From Cristatella mucedo (Eukaryota > Bryozoa > Phylactolaemata > Cristatellidae): 64,000 nucleotides of DNA. The stretch covers positions 4,630,001-4,694,000 of the forward strand of contig WPIO01000014.1 of the NCBI GenBank assembly GCA_009760855.2, in the 5' to 3' direction. Below, one piece after another: positions 23,281 to 35,274 of the stretch; position 1 is the first letter of the stretch; the number at the start of each line of letters is the position of its first letter. The notes beneath the pieces are model-generated. The model was not told where the DNA came from. It was given only the letters and a program-made list of their open reading frames with translations, and made no database searches. A program made the position numbers and the translations under genes.

Positions 23281-23675
23281 TGCTCTGTATAGCCGCTAAG
23301 GCTTTTCTGCCGCTGCGTAAGTGAGGCTGTTGATTAAGGCGAACCTTTCCATGTTTTAATTTTCTTCTCCCGGATTTTCGGGGAGGGGCAAAAGGTTTGG
23401 TGTATATTGCTCACTTACGGTGCTGCGTTAGAACAAACCGGAACGACGTGGCTGAATGGTAGCAGCTTTAGGTGACTTGGAATGGTTAGCACCTCTAGTT
23501 CTTCACTACTTAGCAGCCTACAGACCGGATTTATAAAAATAATAATTTCCCTTAGAATTTTGGAGGATTCTAGAAGCCTTTGGCTCACACCTCTGTGGAT
23601 CAGACATCTGAGAGGCCGACTCAGAAGTGAAGCGCTGACGGGAGCAACGCGAAATGCCCGCTTAGTTGGGCAGTG

Positions 23676-23835
23676 ATAGCACATTAGGTAAGGTGTTCGG
23701 CTTTCACGATCGAGGTCGTGGGTTCAAATTCTGCAGTGGGCAATGCAATATTGCCCGCAGCAAGCGGCGGTGAAAGCCGTTAAGGCTCTTCTGTCGCTAT
23801 ACAAATGAGGCCGTTAAATCAGCTAATTTTTACCA
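23676..23835 (+). mobile_element. SINE A
   Basis: GGTAAGGTGTTCGGCTTTCA, B box GGTCGTGGGTTCAAATTC, AAGCGGCGGTGAAAGCCGTT, TCTGTCGCTATACAAATGAG, GTTAAATCAGCT. A well-preserved copy. Confidence 0.9.
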
Positions 23836-25017
23836 GCCCGATGCCCCCCCCCCGCGAAGGGAGACAGACTGCGAAGCAGCGTGCGTATCGATGCTGCGAA
23901 CGCATCGTTAGTCACACCTTCGCAAACGCGTTTATCTGTTAAAAAATCGTCTAAAAAGTGACTGGTCCCTTTAATTTGCAGAGCCTGAAGCTTCGAGCGC
24001 AAGGTTAGCCCCCTCTCCCTCTCCCGGATGCCTCTTTAGACCCACCCGGCCACACGGAAATGTGCATAATAATTTGGAGAGCCTGAAGCCTGGGTGCCAA
24101 AGGTGTGACGCTGGGCAGCCCCCTGTAGACCCGTATGAAAATAAATGCCGCTTCATAGCCCCCCTCGCCCCCCCCCCGAAGCTACCCTGAACACAACTTG
24201 CGCGCCAGTTTAGCATCTTGTTAGCAGCCCTGTATAATCCCTTTACAGAAACACCTTGAATCCGCACGCCGAGGGCACCCCCTGTCCGACAAACCACCAG
24301 AGCGGCTCTCTTCCAGCAGCTGGCGGAGAGGGGAGCCGGAAAGGAGGGGTGTATTAACAATGGGGTGTTGTCTCCGATGCGTGTGGGGCAGGGCTGGAAC
24401 ATCTGCGCGGCCAGCATCCGTCCCGCCTCTTCACGCATAGACCAACCCTCAGCCCCTCCCTATGCTTACGCATCTGGGCTAAGACGTCTGCATGGGCCGG
24501 CAAATATTGAACTTCCTTTTCTGAATAGCGCTAAAACGTATTCTTTATTTTACACACCTCGCGACGATAGAAGGCAAACGAATTATGCTGCTCTTACAAC
24601 GTAGCACATCGGCGCCTTGAGCACTGCAAACTCAGTTGCGGGGAGCTGCAGCCGCACGGTCAGGGTACAGTCTGACGATTATTGGTCCAGACTACGTCAA
24701 AGACCCGCCTCGTACACAATTGGTTTTTCGCTGGCCTATGTTTCCAGGCCCACATAGATTGGCTGAATGGATGTCCGACCGGACCGGTGCGCCGTCGCCG
24801 CTGAGTTTGGGCCGTGGTGCTGTTCTTGGTAGCCAGCTCTGCGTGAGATGCGGTACAGCGCCGGATCAAGTATTCTCTGCTCTTTGCTATTGTGAGATAT
24901 GCTCACGGAAAGGGACTTGAATTCTGAAACAGTTCCACTCGGCGGATTACAAATACTGCATCGTCGTCTTGCCTTTCAGTGCCAGTCGCCGAACTTGAGC
25001 GCCTCGCAGTTCGGACC

Positions 25018-25046
25018 ATGGCGCCAGTCAAGAATTCTAAGCGGAG
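25018..25046 (+). CDS. Sulfotransferase exon 1 (tentative start)
   Basis: ATG in a good context (GGACCATGG) followed by GCGCCAGTCAAGAATTCTAA and the donor CGGAG|GTACGAG. It encodes MAPVKNSKR plus two bases (phase 2), exactly the phase needed by the acceptor at 36274. A short basic tail before the signal anchor fits a type II Golgi enzyme. The surrounding 24640-25050 is CpG-rich, as a promoter region would be. No homology supports so short an exon, and the intron would be 11.2 kb. Confidence 0.4.
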
Positions 25047-25774
25047 GTACGAGAGCTGCTGCGCTATCGGATCTCTAGATCGTGCGGACTTAAGCTGCAT
25101 GTGCTTAGGTGGCCTGGGTCTGTCGATCTTGGCCGGCTGCACCGACTCTCAGGCTTGATTGGCTTTACTTGTTTCCTCCGGGGCTTATGCTTGAGCTATG
25201 CACTTCCATTTAATCTGTTAGTGCACAGGGAGGCAATGTTCCTTGAGCTCATTGAAAGGGCTGTACTGGCTGTTTCACCGTACTTATTTAGTCTCGTACC
25301 AGTCGAAAAGCTGTCTAAAGTGAGCTGAGTTTATGCATTTCTTGCAGGAATAGTTACGCTTGGTTATGTAGGCGTTTGTTTGCCAATTACCCGAAACAGG
25401 CAGTTCCATTTCAATTCGCTTTCACCTGTTTATCGTTGTCTCTTACCTAAAGTTAGATGGGGCCTAAAGGGCAACGCAGTTTCGTGACTTTCGTTGGCTC
25501 ACTTATCACGCTCGTTCATTCAGCAAGGCAGACGGTGGGCTGGAGGTTAAGGGCAGTGCGGTTCGGTCTCCGAGGTGCTTAGTAGAACCGTGGGATGACT
25601 ATCGCCTTGTGCTATATCAACTGGGATACTGTGAGCCTGCAGCCCACCAAAAACTGCCACGATCCATAAAATCGAATGTAACCCCCCCCCCCCTCCAAAC
25701 GCCGAGGGGGTCTTCAATGCCGATGGACCCGCCACTGTAGTCTATCTGCTGAGAGAATGCAATGTCTATAATAA

Positions 25775-26490
25775 TATAATAATAATAATTCACTTGATAA
25801 AGCGCCCTCAGAGAACTTAATCTCTCTCTAGGCGCTTTACATTTGCTGTAAAGTGAAATGCAATTGAATGGTAAGTAAAATCATGCTTGAAAAACAGACG
25901 AAATGAATAATTTGGTTAGGGGTGACATGCACAGGGTCAGCATGCAAATGTGGTTAGTGGCAGCATGCACAGTGTCAGCACGCATAAGCACATCAAGGAC
26001 GAATCACAGGGACCCACTAAATGCTGTCCTAAATAGGTGTTTTTAGGTTCCTTTAAATGTGGTCAGGTCAGGGGATGTTCTGACGCAGGTCGGGAGGGAG
26101 TTCCAGGCTTTGGAAGCATATGAACTAAATGCACGGTCTCCAAAGGATTTAAGGTTTGTATGAGGTATTTCTAGACAGTTGGATTCCGAAAAGCGGGTGG
26201 TACGATGCTTGGCCTGATGGGGTAGTATATCTGACAGATAGGCTGGAGCCATAGAATGAAGAGACCTAAAAGTGAGCGACAAAACCTTGAAGTCAATCCG
26301 TTGCTTGACTGGTAGCCAGTGCAGGTCGGCGAGAAGTGGAGTAATGTAGCAGCTGCGACGCTCACGACAGACAAGCCTAGCTGCAGAGTTTTGCACCAGC
26401 TGCAATCGCCTGAACGCACATGCTGGTAGGCCAGTAAGCAGCGAGTTGCAGAAGTCGAGACGGGATGTCACGAATGCATGGACCAACTTG
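25775..26490 (-). pseudogene. LINE A, 5'-truncated copy with C-terminal ORF
   Basis: The minus-strand ORF at 26486-26043 reads [60 protein letters not shown] and [17 protein letters not shown]: the conserved C-terminal end of an L2/CR1-type non-LTR reverse transcriptase. A 3' UTR of about 250 bp follows, with AAGCGCCCTCAGAGAACTTA and an (AAT)n end at 25775-25800. Little decayed over this stretch, so fairly young, but truncated before the catalytic YADD motif. Confidence 0.92.
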
Positions 26491-26650
26491 GACGTCTAGT
26501 ATCAGGGTGCCACACGTTGGGCCTGCGTACCGATTGGTAAAACTTTGGGCCTGCTTCCCGGCTGGCAAATTGCGCAGGATGGCAGAGGATGCTACATCGC
26601 AATTCCCAGTGGGGTGGCAACAAGCTTCCATCTCCAGCCTATATTCTCCC

Positions 26651-26684
26651 GAGCCTGCACCGGCCACGTGGCCGGTGCAGGCTC
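26651..26684. other. Perfect 34-bp palindrome
   Basis: The left half GAGCCTGCACCGGCCAC is exactly complementary to the right half with no spacer. The centre is CACGTG, a canonical E-box. It sits between a LINE A copy and unannotated intron sequence. Confidence 0.95.
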
Positions 26685-27111
26685 CTAATGTATACCAAGA
26701 CCAAGCAATAAAGAAATTCAAATGGCTCCGGTTGTTGGGTAGGCTGGAGGTATGATTCAAAGGGCAAATAGCCTGCATGACCTCGAGAAGGTGACCGAAG
26801 GGCAAAAATGCATGCTGGTGCTCTGGTTCTCTTTGGTCGAGTCTCACGACTGGACCCATGCTTAGTGAACACTCTCGGATTTAGTCTATATATCCTGTTT
26901 TCTGGTTCTGTATCCGACAGCGTTTTGTCATATAGACATGTTTTCTTTACAGCATATATAAAGTGCTTGTAAAGATATTTGATTCTCGGAGAGTTCTGTA
27001 CAAATGTATTATTGTTGTTATTTCAGCTAATATTGAAATTTTTTGATTTCTCGGTCAGTGTCAAAGTCTCACCTTATTGGCTTGTGTGTAAGTGCATATA
27101 CACGTGTATGA

Positions 27112-27112
<1 letters not shown>

Positions 27113-27152
<40 letters not shown>

Positions 27153-27153
27153 T
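27113..27153. repeat. (TG)n microsatellite
   Basis: TG tract with one TA interruption near 27145. Confidence 0.95.
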
Positions 27154-27329
27154 CTTACAATGTGTGACTTACAATGTCGTTTTATGAAATTCGTCATGAA
27201 TCGTTTGGTGCAGTAAAGCACACAAGATGATAGAGCAGTCCTCTAATTTGCTGTGACTGAAGATCAAGCTGCTTCTTGAAACTGTATCTGAGCACTGACA
27301 TAAATTCTGCTCGTGCAATAAGGCGCTTG

Positions 27330-28093
27330 CAGATGGTGCTAATCGCTGCAGCTAGGCTTACATGTCGTGAACAGCACAGTTGCCACATTACTCTTACTTC
27401 TCTCTGAACTGCACTGGCTTCCCACTAAGCAGTGTATCGACTTCGAGGCTTTGTCACTAGCTCTTAGGTCCTTCCATTCTCTCGCTCCGACCTACATGTC
27501 TGAACTACTTCCCGATCAGAAGAGGCGTTGTACCGGCGGTGCCTAGCCAGGGCATTCATGTAGGTGGCAGCAAGACCCTCACAAGACCATTAGGTCTCCA
27601 AGGAGCTGAGGCTCTCGGCGATTCTGGGAGTCGTTACCTTTATTAATCCGATCGTAACCAGGATTTTAAAATAAATCAGACCTGCTAAGCAAATAGCCAT
27701 GCCCACATCCCATCAGACTTGCCCCCCTCCCCTTGTCCCAGCCGATATAGCGGGCTACCCAGGTAGTTGGACTCATTCCTGTGGGGGGATTGCCCTCTGC
27801 CCACCCCCTGACTTCGCAGCATCACCACGCCCGGCTGGTTGCTCCGACTGACCGGCAGCTCGTGCTGCATGTGCTCGGCCCGATGCCGAGTTCATGCCTC
27901 TTTCACCTTTTCGACACCTGGCTACCTGGCAAGGGGTCTGGTGCAGCTGCAGCTTAACCACCAATCGATATATCAGAGGTTGGCACCTTGCAGTGGCTCT
28001 GACTGGCAAGATACAGCTATTCCCTTTGCCTGGCTTTATTATTTTTGCAAGGCTCTTCCAGCATAACACCTGGACGACTGGGCTATGACGAGA

Positions 28094-28127
<34 letters not shown>

Positions 28128-28153
28128 ATATCTATATATATATATAGATATAT

Positions 28154-28218
<65 letters not shown>

Positions 28219-28860
28219 TATATATATATATATATGCACCAGTGGCAGCCGGCAGTGGTGTGCACTCAAGTACTTTCTCCACATACCCCCCATGCATATA
28301 TGGTGAATGGCTACACAAAGGGCCATCGATCCAAGAAGGTGACTGGTTGTGCCAGCCTGCCCGACTAGATTAGGCTTTATCTATTAGCCTGGCAAGAGGT
28401 GAGCAGCCGACGGCAGTACCTGCCGTTCTCAGTTAGGATTTACAGCAGCACAGCACAACTTCCAAGCAGACTCATTGTACTCTCAAGTCGTTTAGCTGTG
28501 CCTCGAACCAACCTGATATCCTTGGAGACTTGTGCTGATACGCGCTCCCAAAGCCTGGAACTCACTATCGACTGACGTCACGACACCCCACCACTCGACG
28601 ACATTTACAAGAAACTAAAAAGCGCTTCGGTTCCAGCATTTGCTGGCTCCCTATGAATTGGCCTTTTCTGTGCTTTCGAGAGCTGATACTGTGAATGATA
28701 CATGCTGACCTTGTCAATGTCACCTGTATGCTTGTTGAAATTGAGCATGCTACCACCAACCATTCGAGCATGCTTCCTTTACAGCATATGTAAAGTGCCT
28801 AGAAAGAGATTCAGTTCTCTGAGGGTGCTATACAGAGGTGTTAATACTATTTTTAAGGAT
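27330..28860 (+). pseudogene. LINE A relic interrupted by unrelated sequence
   Basis: At 27330-27545 the plus strand reads RLQMVLIAAARLTCREQHSC and LHWLPTKQCIDFEALSLALR, matching the LINE A C-terminal region. At 28485-28860 it continues with SQSLELTID, a decayed C-terminus, and the 3' tail AGTGCCTAGAAAGAGATTCA. The 27550-28480 interval, with the TA/GATA tract, is foreign or rearranged. A second tail-like piece follows at 28870-28960. Confidence 0.65.
28097..28235. repeat. (TA)n / (GATA)n compound microsatellite
   Basis: TA tract, then about 14 GATA units (about 28165-28215), then TA again. Confidence 0.97.
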
Positions 28861-29021
28861 ATCACGAACCAACACATTCCTTCCTTCGTAGCACATGCAA
28901 AGTGCCTAAAAGGATATTTCGTTATCTTAAGGCACTGTAAAGATGTTTTATTGTAATTACTAATAACACATCTAAGACAAACTAGCAACTAAAGCACACC
29001 AGGGTAATGAACTCTGCCTTT

Positions 29022-30118
29022 TAAGCCGTGTTTACACGATCGTCTCTCTTCTGTCCCGCTTCCTTTTGCTTCTGTCCTGCTTCCATCCTGCTTCGATCTT
29101 ATAATAATAATAATAATAATAATAATAATGCACTTGATAAAGCGCCCTCAGAGAACTCAATCTCTTTCTAGGTACTTTACATTTGCTGCGAAGGGAAACG
29201 CGATTGAATGGTGAGTAATATCATGCTTGATAAAAACATGAGTAACATCGTTAGGGGTGACATGCACAGGGTCAGAATGCAAATGTGGTTAGTGGCAGCA
29301 TGCACAGTGTCAGCACGCATAAGCACATCAAGGACGAATCAAAGGGACCCACTAAATGCTGTCCTAAATAGGTGTGTTTTTAAGTTCTTTTTAAATGTGG
29401 TCAAGTCAGGGGATGTTCTGACGCAAGTTGGGAGGGAGTTCCAGGCTTTGAGAGCATACGAACTAAATGCACACTCTCCAAAGGATTTGAGGTTTGTACG
29501 AGGTATTGGTACACTCTTGGATTCCGAAAAGCGGGTGGTACGATGCTTGGCCTGGTGGGGGAGTAGATCTGAGAGATAGGCTGGAGCCAAAGAATGAAGT
29601 GACCTAAAAGTGAGCGACAAAATCTTCACATCTTCATTCTTATAGGAAGTTTACTTGGTCAGTTTTCTTCAAGTCTTGCTTCCTACTTGCTCCACTCTCA
29701 GAGTGATCATGGAAATTTTGATTTTGTTAGAGAGGTAGGAAATGGCCCTCTGCTATGCACCTTCCGATAAATTTAAACCTTTAGTGATTGTCTTTTTCGC
29801 CTGTCAACTCATGATCTGATTTCTGTATGAAGAGCTCGTAGTGTCCCATAAACAAGGACTCTCGTGGAATACATAGATGATTGTGCCTGTTAAGTCATCT
29901 GCCATGATTTTCAAAGCAATGAAGGTGTGCCCTTGCCAGTGCCTATGATTGGCCGTTGGTTCAGTCTTACCTCAGTCTTAGCCAAGTATTAGAACAATAC
30001 TCAGCTCTCGAATCTTCGTTCAGTCTTCCATAAACCTTGGACCAAACTCATTCTCCATGACGTATGTACCAATTACTGAAGCAAAACAGAAGCAAGACTC
30101 GCCGTGTAAACTTGGCTT
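29022..30118. mobile_element. TIR family 2 element, copy 1, carrying a nested LINE A
   Basis: Left end TAAGCCGTGTTTACACGATC and right-end complement AAGCCAAGTTTACACGGCGA, each followed inward by TCTTGCTTCTGT/TCCTGCTTC words. That makes inverted termini of about 40-80 bp. A minus-strand LINE A (29100-29635) interrupts it. Copy 2 is at 48916-49415. No transposase seen. Confidence 0.68.
29100..29635 (-). mobile_element. LINE A, 5'-truncated, nested in TIR family 2
   Basis: Starts with (ATA)n at 29101-29129 and CACTTGATAAAGCGCCCTCA. The minus ORF at 29629-29339 reads [20 protein letters not shown], then [14 protein letters not shown] and FKKNLKTHLFRTAF. ATCTT occurs at both junctions (about 29096-29100 and 29631-29635), a possible 5-bp target duplication. 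Confidence 0.88.
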
Positions 30119-30654
30119 CATGGATTTGGGCAGATGGTCGTGAAAATTGCTTGGTGCACAGTCCAGTAGCTGAGTTTCGCTTCCTGCTAACTGCATGCCG
30201 TGTGATATTTCACAGCAACAACTTTATATTTTAAGAGGCGCAGTACACACTAGGCAACATGGCGCCTGTTCCTTTCCTCCCAAGGGGGGGTCTGCATCCT
30301 TACCTTAAATGACAATTGGTTGTCCACTAGCTCATTAATAGTCGACACGAGCATTCTCATTCCTCCCTATTGATGCACCTAGCCATTCAAACTGCCGACA
30401 AAAGAGCAAGCTGCTTTCTCTGAATAGGCATGTGTGAGCACTGGGCCTTTGTCTGCACTGGCTCCATCAGCACCTGTATTTCCTTCTGGCAGCAGAGGAG
30501 GGTGGGACTCCAGCATGTCCGACAACCCAAGCATGTCTATCTAGCCGATTTGGCCCCCACCCCTTGCCCAGTGCTACTCTACTTTGCTCCATTGGTTTGG
30601 TCACTGCAGCTTAGCTCTGGCCTACTGCAATTCTCAGTACTGACATGACACAGC

Positions 30655-30885
30655 ACAGATGTGCTTATCCGTGCTGACACTGTGCATGCTGCCACTAACC
30701 ACATTTGCATGCTGACCCTGTGCATGTCACCCCTAACCATGTTATTCATTTTGTTTGTTAATCAAGCATGATTTTACTCACCATTCAATTGCATTTTCCT
30801 TTGCAGCAAATGTAAAGCGCCTAGAGAGAGATTAAGTTCTCTGAGGGCGTTTATCAAGTGCATTATTATTATTATTATTACCTCT
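30655..30885 (+). mobile_element. LINE A 3' UTR, severely 5'-truncated
   Basis: GATGTGCTTATCCGTGCTGA, CACCCCTAACCATGTTATTC, AAGCGCCTAGAGAGAGATTA, AGTTCTCTGAGGGCG, then (ATT)n. It is the complement of the 25775 and 29100 copies and contains no coding sequence. Confidence 0.9.
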
Positions 30886-31234
30886 TTGGGCATCGAATGG
30901 CAAAACAAGTGCCATGTGTGTGCACGGTGTGTTTGACTGTGTATATTGCAGCTAGGTGCATTTGAGTTGGCTGTGAGTGCTCATTAGGGTTGCTTTGGAT
31001 CGATGGTTGATAATGTCATGCACTACTAATTGGGTCCAGTGAGCCTACTGGTGGCTGGGTGGGGAATGTCATAGATAAACACAGGTTGTTGTTTTTTTAG
31101 TTCTTGGGCTTGTATCCAGCTGGTGGCATGAGGGTTTTTCTTTGTGCATGAGCAGAAACTAAGCAGTTAGCGAGTGGCATTTTTGTGGCACAACTGTCTT
31201 ATACAAGTAGATCGACATGAGTTGGCGACAGAAG

Positions 31235-31557
31235 CTTTAGCTCTGCAGGTCCTAGACTGTGGAACTCGCTTCCACAATTCTTACACAACGACAACTACTC
31301 TCCTACTGCCGACTATGGCTCATCCATTTCAGCGGTCCTGAGCTGCTACTTCCATGCTACTCACCACCTCAACTGCTCTCCTGACTCTGCTATGCTTCCC
31401 ACTTTCTCTTTGTTGCGTGAGATGAAGTCTGTTGGCTAACGAATGCATACCGAAAGCCGCTTAGGCTGTGAGTGCGCTATACAAAACTCTCCTGCGTAAC
31501 ACCCACATGGTCTTTATGACTTTGTGGAGTTACAGACGGAGATACGTTACATTACAT
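31235..31557 (+). mobile_element. LINE B, 3' end with C-terminal coding remnant
   Basis: PRLWNSLPQFLHNDNYSPTA is encoded at about 31252-31312, then the 3' UTR with GAAAGCCGCTTAGGCTGTGA and the terminal GGAGATACGTTACATTACAT. The RLWNSLP motif is typical of non-LTR reverse transcriptase C-termini. Confidence 0.85.
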
Positions 31558-31734
31558 GAGAAGCTCCTGCCGGTAAAGTTTAGTTAGCTCCTATCTTGCT
31601 TCTCTTATCGTTCATCATTTATATTTCAGCTACTTGAGCCTAGCAGGCAGGTCTCTTGGTAGTCAGCTACAGATACGGTATGTGATGCTATGTGGCTAGC
31701 AGCCTTGCTGAGCTCGTTGGTTTGGTGTAGTGTT

Positions 31735-32410
31735 TGGTTTAAAACCAAATTGATTTTGTCGGGCAGTTAAAAACTGTTTTAAACCATTTTTTACTGCTTT
31801 ATTGGTTATTTTACTTGTTTTAGAATTCACCCTATTTACTTCTTTCTTCTTACTTCTGGCCGGCAGCTCGTTTAGTTGAGTTCTTAATCGAAAACCACTG
31901 TGCCCTCTTAAAGCAAGATTTATTCATCAAACTCACTGATGAGAACGTTTTCTGGTCCATCGCCGATATACACATACGCAAATTCATCGGCGAACGTTTC
32001 GGCGAAATACCGTTAAGATCGATCATATCGAGGGGGTTGGAGGGTGGCTTGGAATTATCCTTGCGGCGTTCCTCCGATCCCTGCTGCAGGCTCCGTTTTA
32101 CAACTGAGTAGATGTTGCTGCATCTTTTGACGTAAATCCGCACAAGTGGACGAACAATATCGATGCCGAGACAGCTTCAATCCTTCCGACGCAAACTTTT
32201 CGGAAAAATGGAAAGATACATCGCTGGCAGGGCGCCCACCTTTGTTCTTGTCTTGTTGCACCATGAAAAGTGAATAATAGGGACGTCCGGTGTTCGGCAA
32301 CGCCTCACTGTGATGGGTGTTTAAAACCAATAAAACCGCGGCTGATTTTTTGGTTGGTTTAAAACCGGTTTAAAACCACAGGTTTCAAACCAGGTTTCAA
32401 ACGAATCACT
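31735..32410 (-). pseudogene. Possible hAT/BED-type transposon relic
   Basis: Minus ORF 32330-32055 has YYSLFMVQQDKNKGGRPASD and, after a spacer, CSSTCADLRQKMQQHLLSC. The order GRP..(V/I)..hF....C..C....L..HLLSC resembles the BED-finger N-terminus of hAT transposases. A frame-shifted continuation at 32143-31850 is rich in charged residues but unrecognised. Both flanks carry repeated GGTTTAAAACC words (31737, 32360-32380), which might be remains of terminal repeats. Tentative. Confidence 0.32.
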
Positions 32411-32514
32411 TTAGTTTGGTGGTACTGTAGCATGGCCTAGAAATCGCAATCTGCTCCACGAGGTTCAGTTAGTGAGCTGTCTTAGCTATTAGGGCAGCAC
32501 AGGAAAGTCAATGT

Positions 32515-32650
32515 GATGAAATGTATCTCCATCTGTAGCCCCACAAAGTCACAAAGACTATGTGGGTGCTGCCCATGATGGTTTTGCATAGCTCACTAAG
32601 CCTGAGCAGCTTTCAGTACGCCTTCGGTAGCCAATGGACTTGCGATGATA
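32515..32650 (-). mobile_element. LINE B 3' end fragment
   Basis: ATGTATCTCCATCTGTAGCC, ATGTGGGTGCTGCCCATGAT, GCAGCTTTCAGTACGCCTTC. Confidence 0.72.
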
Positions 32651-32969
32651 ACGTTGTCATAATGAGTGATAATGACGGTAATAATTATATGCCGTAGCTA
32701 CAAGTGTGCTGCTGAACTGCACCCGAGCCTCACTCAGGTGTGCAATACGAAAGCCAGTCAATCTGTTCCAGCCACCTGATGTTGCTCAGGATTAATGGTG
32801 CCTCTTAGTACAAAAAAGTGAGGAGTTACTACTTTCACTTGTCTATTGAAATGGTGAATTGATCTGACCTTTAGCTGTGGTTTTTTCAGTGATCGCCCGT
32901 GTTCCTCTCGTTAGGACTATGTGCCGTGCTTTCTTTCTTTCAATGATGGCAAGTCATTAAACCTTAGTT

Positions 32970-33050
32970 GTTGATTCTCTTGCAACGTATTGTAAAGTAC
33001 CTATGTAGAAATTTAATTCTGATAAGGTGCTATGCAAACGACCTATTATT
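32970..33050 (+). mobile_element. LINE A tail fragment
   Basis: TTGTAAAGTACCTATGTAGA, TTCTGATAAGGTGCTATGCA, then (ATT)n. Confidence 0.6.
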
Positions 33051-33504
33051 ATTATTTCTCTTATTATAACAAATAAAATCTTCACCATTTCTATTTCTGT
33101 AACATCCCTCTGGGGTGTTCAACATGACGTAGATCTGGCTGATGCATTAGCCACTTTTTTTAAATGGTCCATGTCAGTTGCTCTCCAATGGCACCTGAAT
33201 GTGACACTGTACTGCAGTGATTCTTTCTTCATCAGGTAGATGGATGTGAGTTGGCTGCTAGGCACTGCCCTCTCTCCTTCCGTACCTTAGCTGATGTGCC
33301 TGGCCATATCCTGAAGGAAATCAATGGAAATACCGTGTAAAGCTCGGCTGATTCGGCAGCCTTCACTTACATTTGATAGAGGCAGAAGACCCTTAGTATC
33401 CTTCGAGGCCCCTTGTGGCCAGGCAGTAAGTGGCAGAGTCAGATGCAGCGACCCGGACGCCCCCCCTCCCTATTCCCACTGGGGGCGGGGCAGCGCGACC
33501 CAAG

Positions 33505-33695
33505 ACCACATTACTAGGTGAGGTGGTTGCTTTTCACGACCTCGGCCCCGAGGTCGTGGGTTCGAATCTTGTGGTGGGCGATCCTTTATCGCCACTGCAA
33601 GCGGTGGTGATAGCCGTAAAGGCCTTTCTGTCGCTATATAAAAAGAGGCTGTTAAATCAGCTAGTATTTATTTATTTTATTTATTTATTTATTAT
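33505..33695 (+). mobile_element. SINE A
   Basis: GGTGAGGTGGTTGCTTTTCA, B box GGTCGTGGGTTCGAATCT, GCGGTGGTGATAGCCGTAAA, GAGGCTGTTAAATCAGCTAG and a (TTTA)n tail. Confidence 0.92.
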
Positions 33696-33795
33696 GTCTT
33701 AATTCTACTCCGTGAGCAACCAGCTGCTAGTGGTTCACGTGCCTCTTCATTCTGCCTGCTAAGGCTAGAGGAAAAATATGTAGGGAGGAGAGCAA

Positions 33796-33797
<2 letters not shown>

Positions 33798-33861
<64 letters not shown>
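33798..33861. repeat. (GA)32 microsatellite
   Basis: Perfect AG/GA tract. Confidence 0.97.
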
Positions 33862-33862
<1 letters not shown>

Positions 33863-35274
33863 TTTGGGGGCGACCTGGCGGCTTGTCACAGCCATCTCAG
33901 TTTAGGTGCCTCTTACATTTCTGCATGCTGACTATTCTCAGAACGGTTTCAGAAGCAAAACGGCTTCCATCACGCAATATGTTTTTTAAATTCTGTGAAT
34001 AATGCATGCTAAGTATTGACTCATGTGTAAGATTACCTTTTCTTATGAAGTGAAGGTTAAAACATGCAAAATCTCTCTGTAGGCAAAGGCTAAAAATAAG
34101 CTTTGGTAGAGTTAGAAAGCCCGGTTAAAATCATCGGTTTGGACCAAATCGTGCATATGAGGGGTTCTGAATGCAGAGATTATGCAGATGTAGGGGGTCG
34201 ACTATAACAATGTACTGAGCGTCTTAGTCCAGGGTACTAATGCTGTGGATGTAAGATGGGCTGCTGGGTGTTGACCAGGATTCTAATTCAAGAGTTTGAT
34301 CCGACCTCAGAGGGCATTTTGTTTTGGCTTGCCATTTGGATCCCATTGATGCCAGTAATTAGGGCCACAAATAGAGGTTGCTCTGTGGAATTGCAAAAGC
34401 CTGGTCCACTTGACCTTTCTTTAGGAACCTTTTGTTTGCAGAGCTCTTTGGCTCTGGCACCTGCCCTCTTCATTTTTTATCTGGTGACATTTTCAGATCG
34501 TTTTGAAAGGTTATTTCGGCATGATCACTCCGATTGTTCTGATGCTGATGCTGCAACTCAGTGTAAGACCATGCCGATATCTGTAGGTTCTTGATATGGG
34601 TTCCCCCAGTGATGGTGCACAACAGTATGCATTGTATTTACTTCTCCCTTTCACCTATCAAGTCTGTATTCGAAGCTTGCATCTTGCTGATTCAACGAGA
34701 TTCCACTTCCTAATAGGGACAACTCTTTAGATTACAGAAAAGCAGAACAGCAGACTGCAGCTCTATGTGTAACAATGTGGCTAGTGGTAAATTGGCCAGC
34801 ACCATATGGCTTGTCACTTACGTACACAGTGCTCAGTCCTGATACGCTTAACTTCCTTCTGGCAGACCGTACGTCTGTCTTGGGTACTTAACATACTGGT
34901 CAAGTGCCATTCTTCTTGCTCGCTAAAGGTTTGCATGCAACGTTATGTTGCTGCCTACATCACTGGCGTTCACGACAAAATTGGCGAGGGATAAAATTGG
35001 TGAGCGAGGAATTGTAATACTCAGCTCGGCACCCCTAGCAAAAGCATGAAATGAAAGGGTCGCTCATGGCCTTTGCTATTCTGCTGGAACCTCCATTATC
35101 GCCCGTGAACAGTGACCGCGGTGGCCACGCCACTTTGAGGACTAGGCCATCAACAAGAAAGGTGTTCCGAAGGCTGTGTGTGTGACTTGCCTTTGGTGCT
35201 GGGCTGACACTGCTCAAGCGACGAAATGTTTGACCCAAGCTACGGTCTGGATATTAGTGATGCCTGCGACTCAC

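Noticed and set aside
23971-24438. 155-codon minus-strand ORF
   Set aside because: No recognisable domain; openness follows from GC-rich, repeat-containing sequence with poly-C runs.
26377-26859. 160-codon minus-strand ORF
   Set aside because: Half of it is an out-of-frame reading of LINE A and the rest shows no homology.
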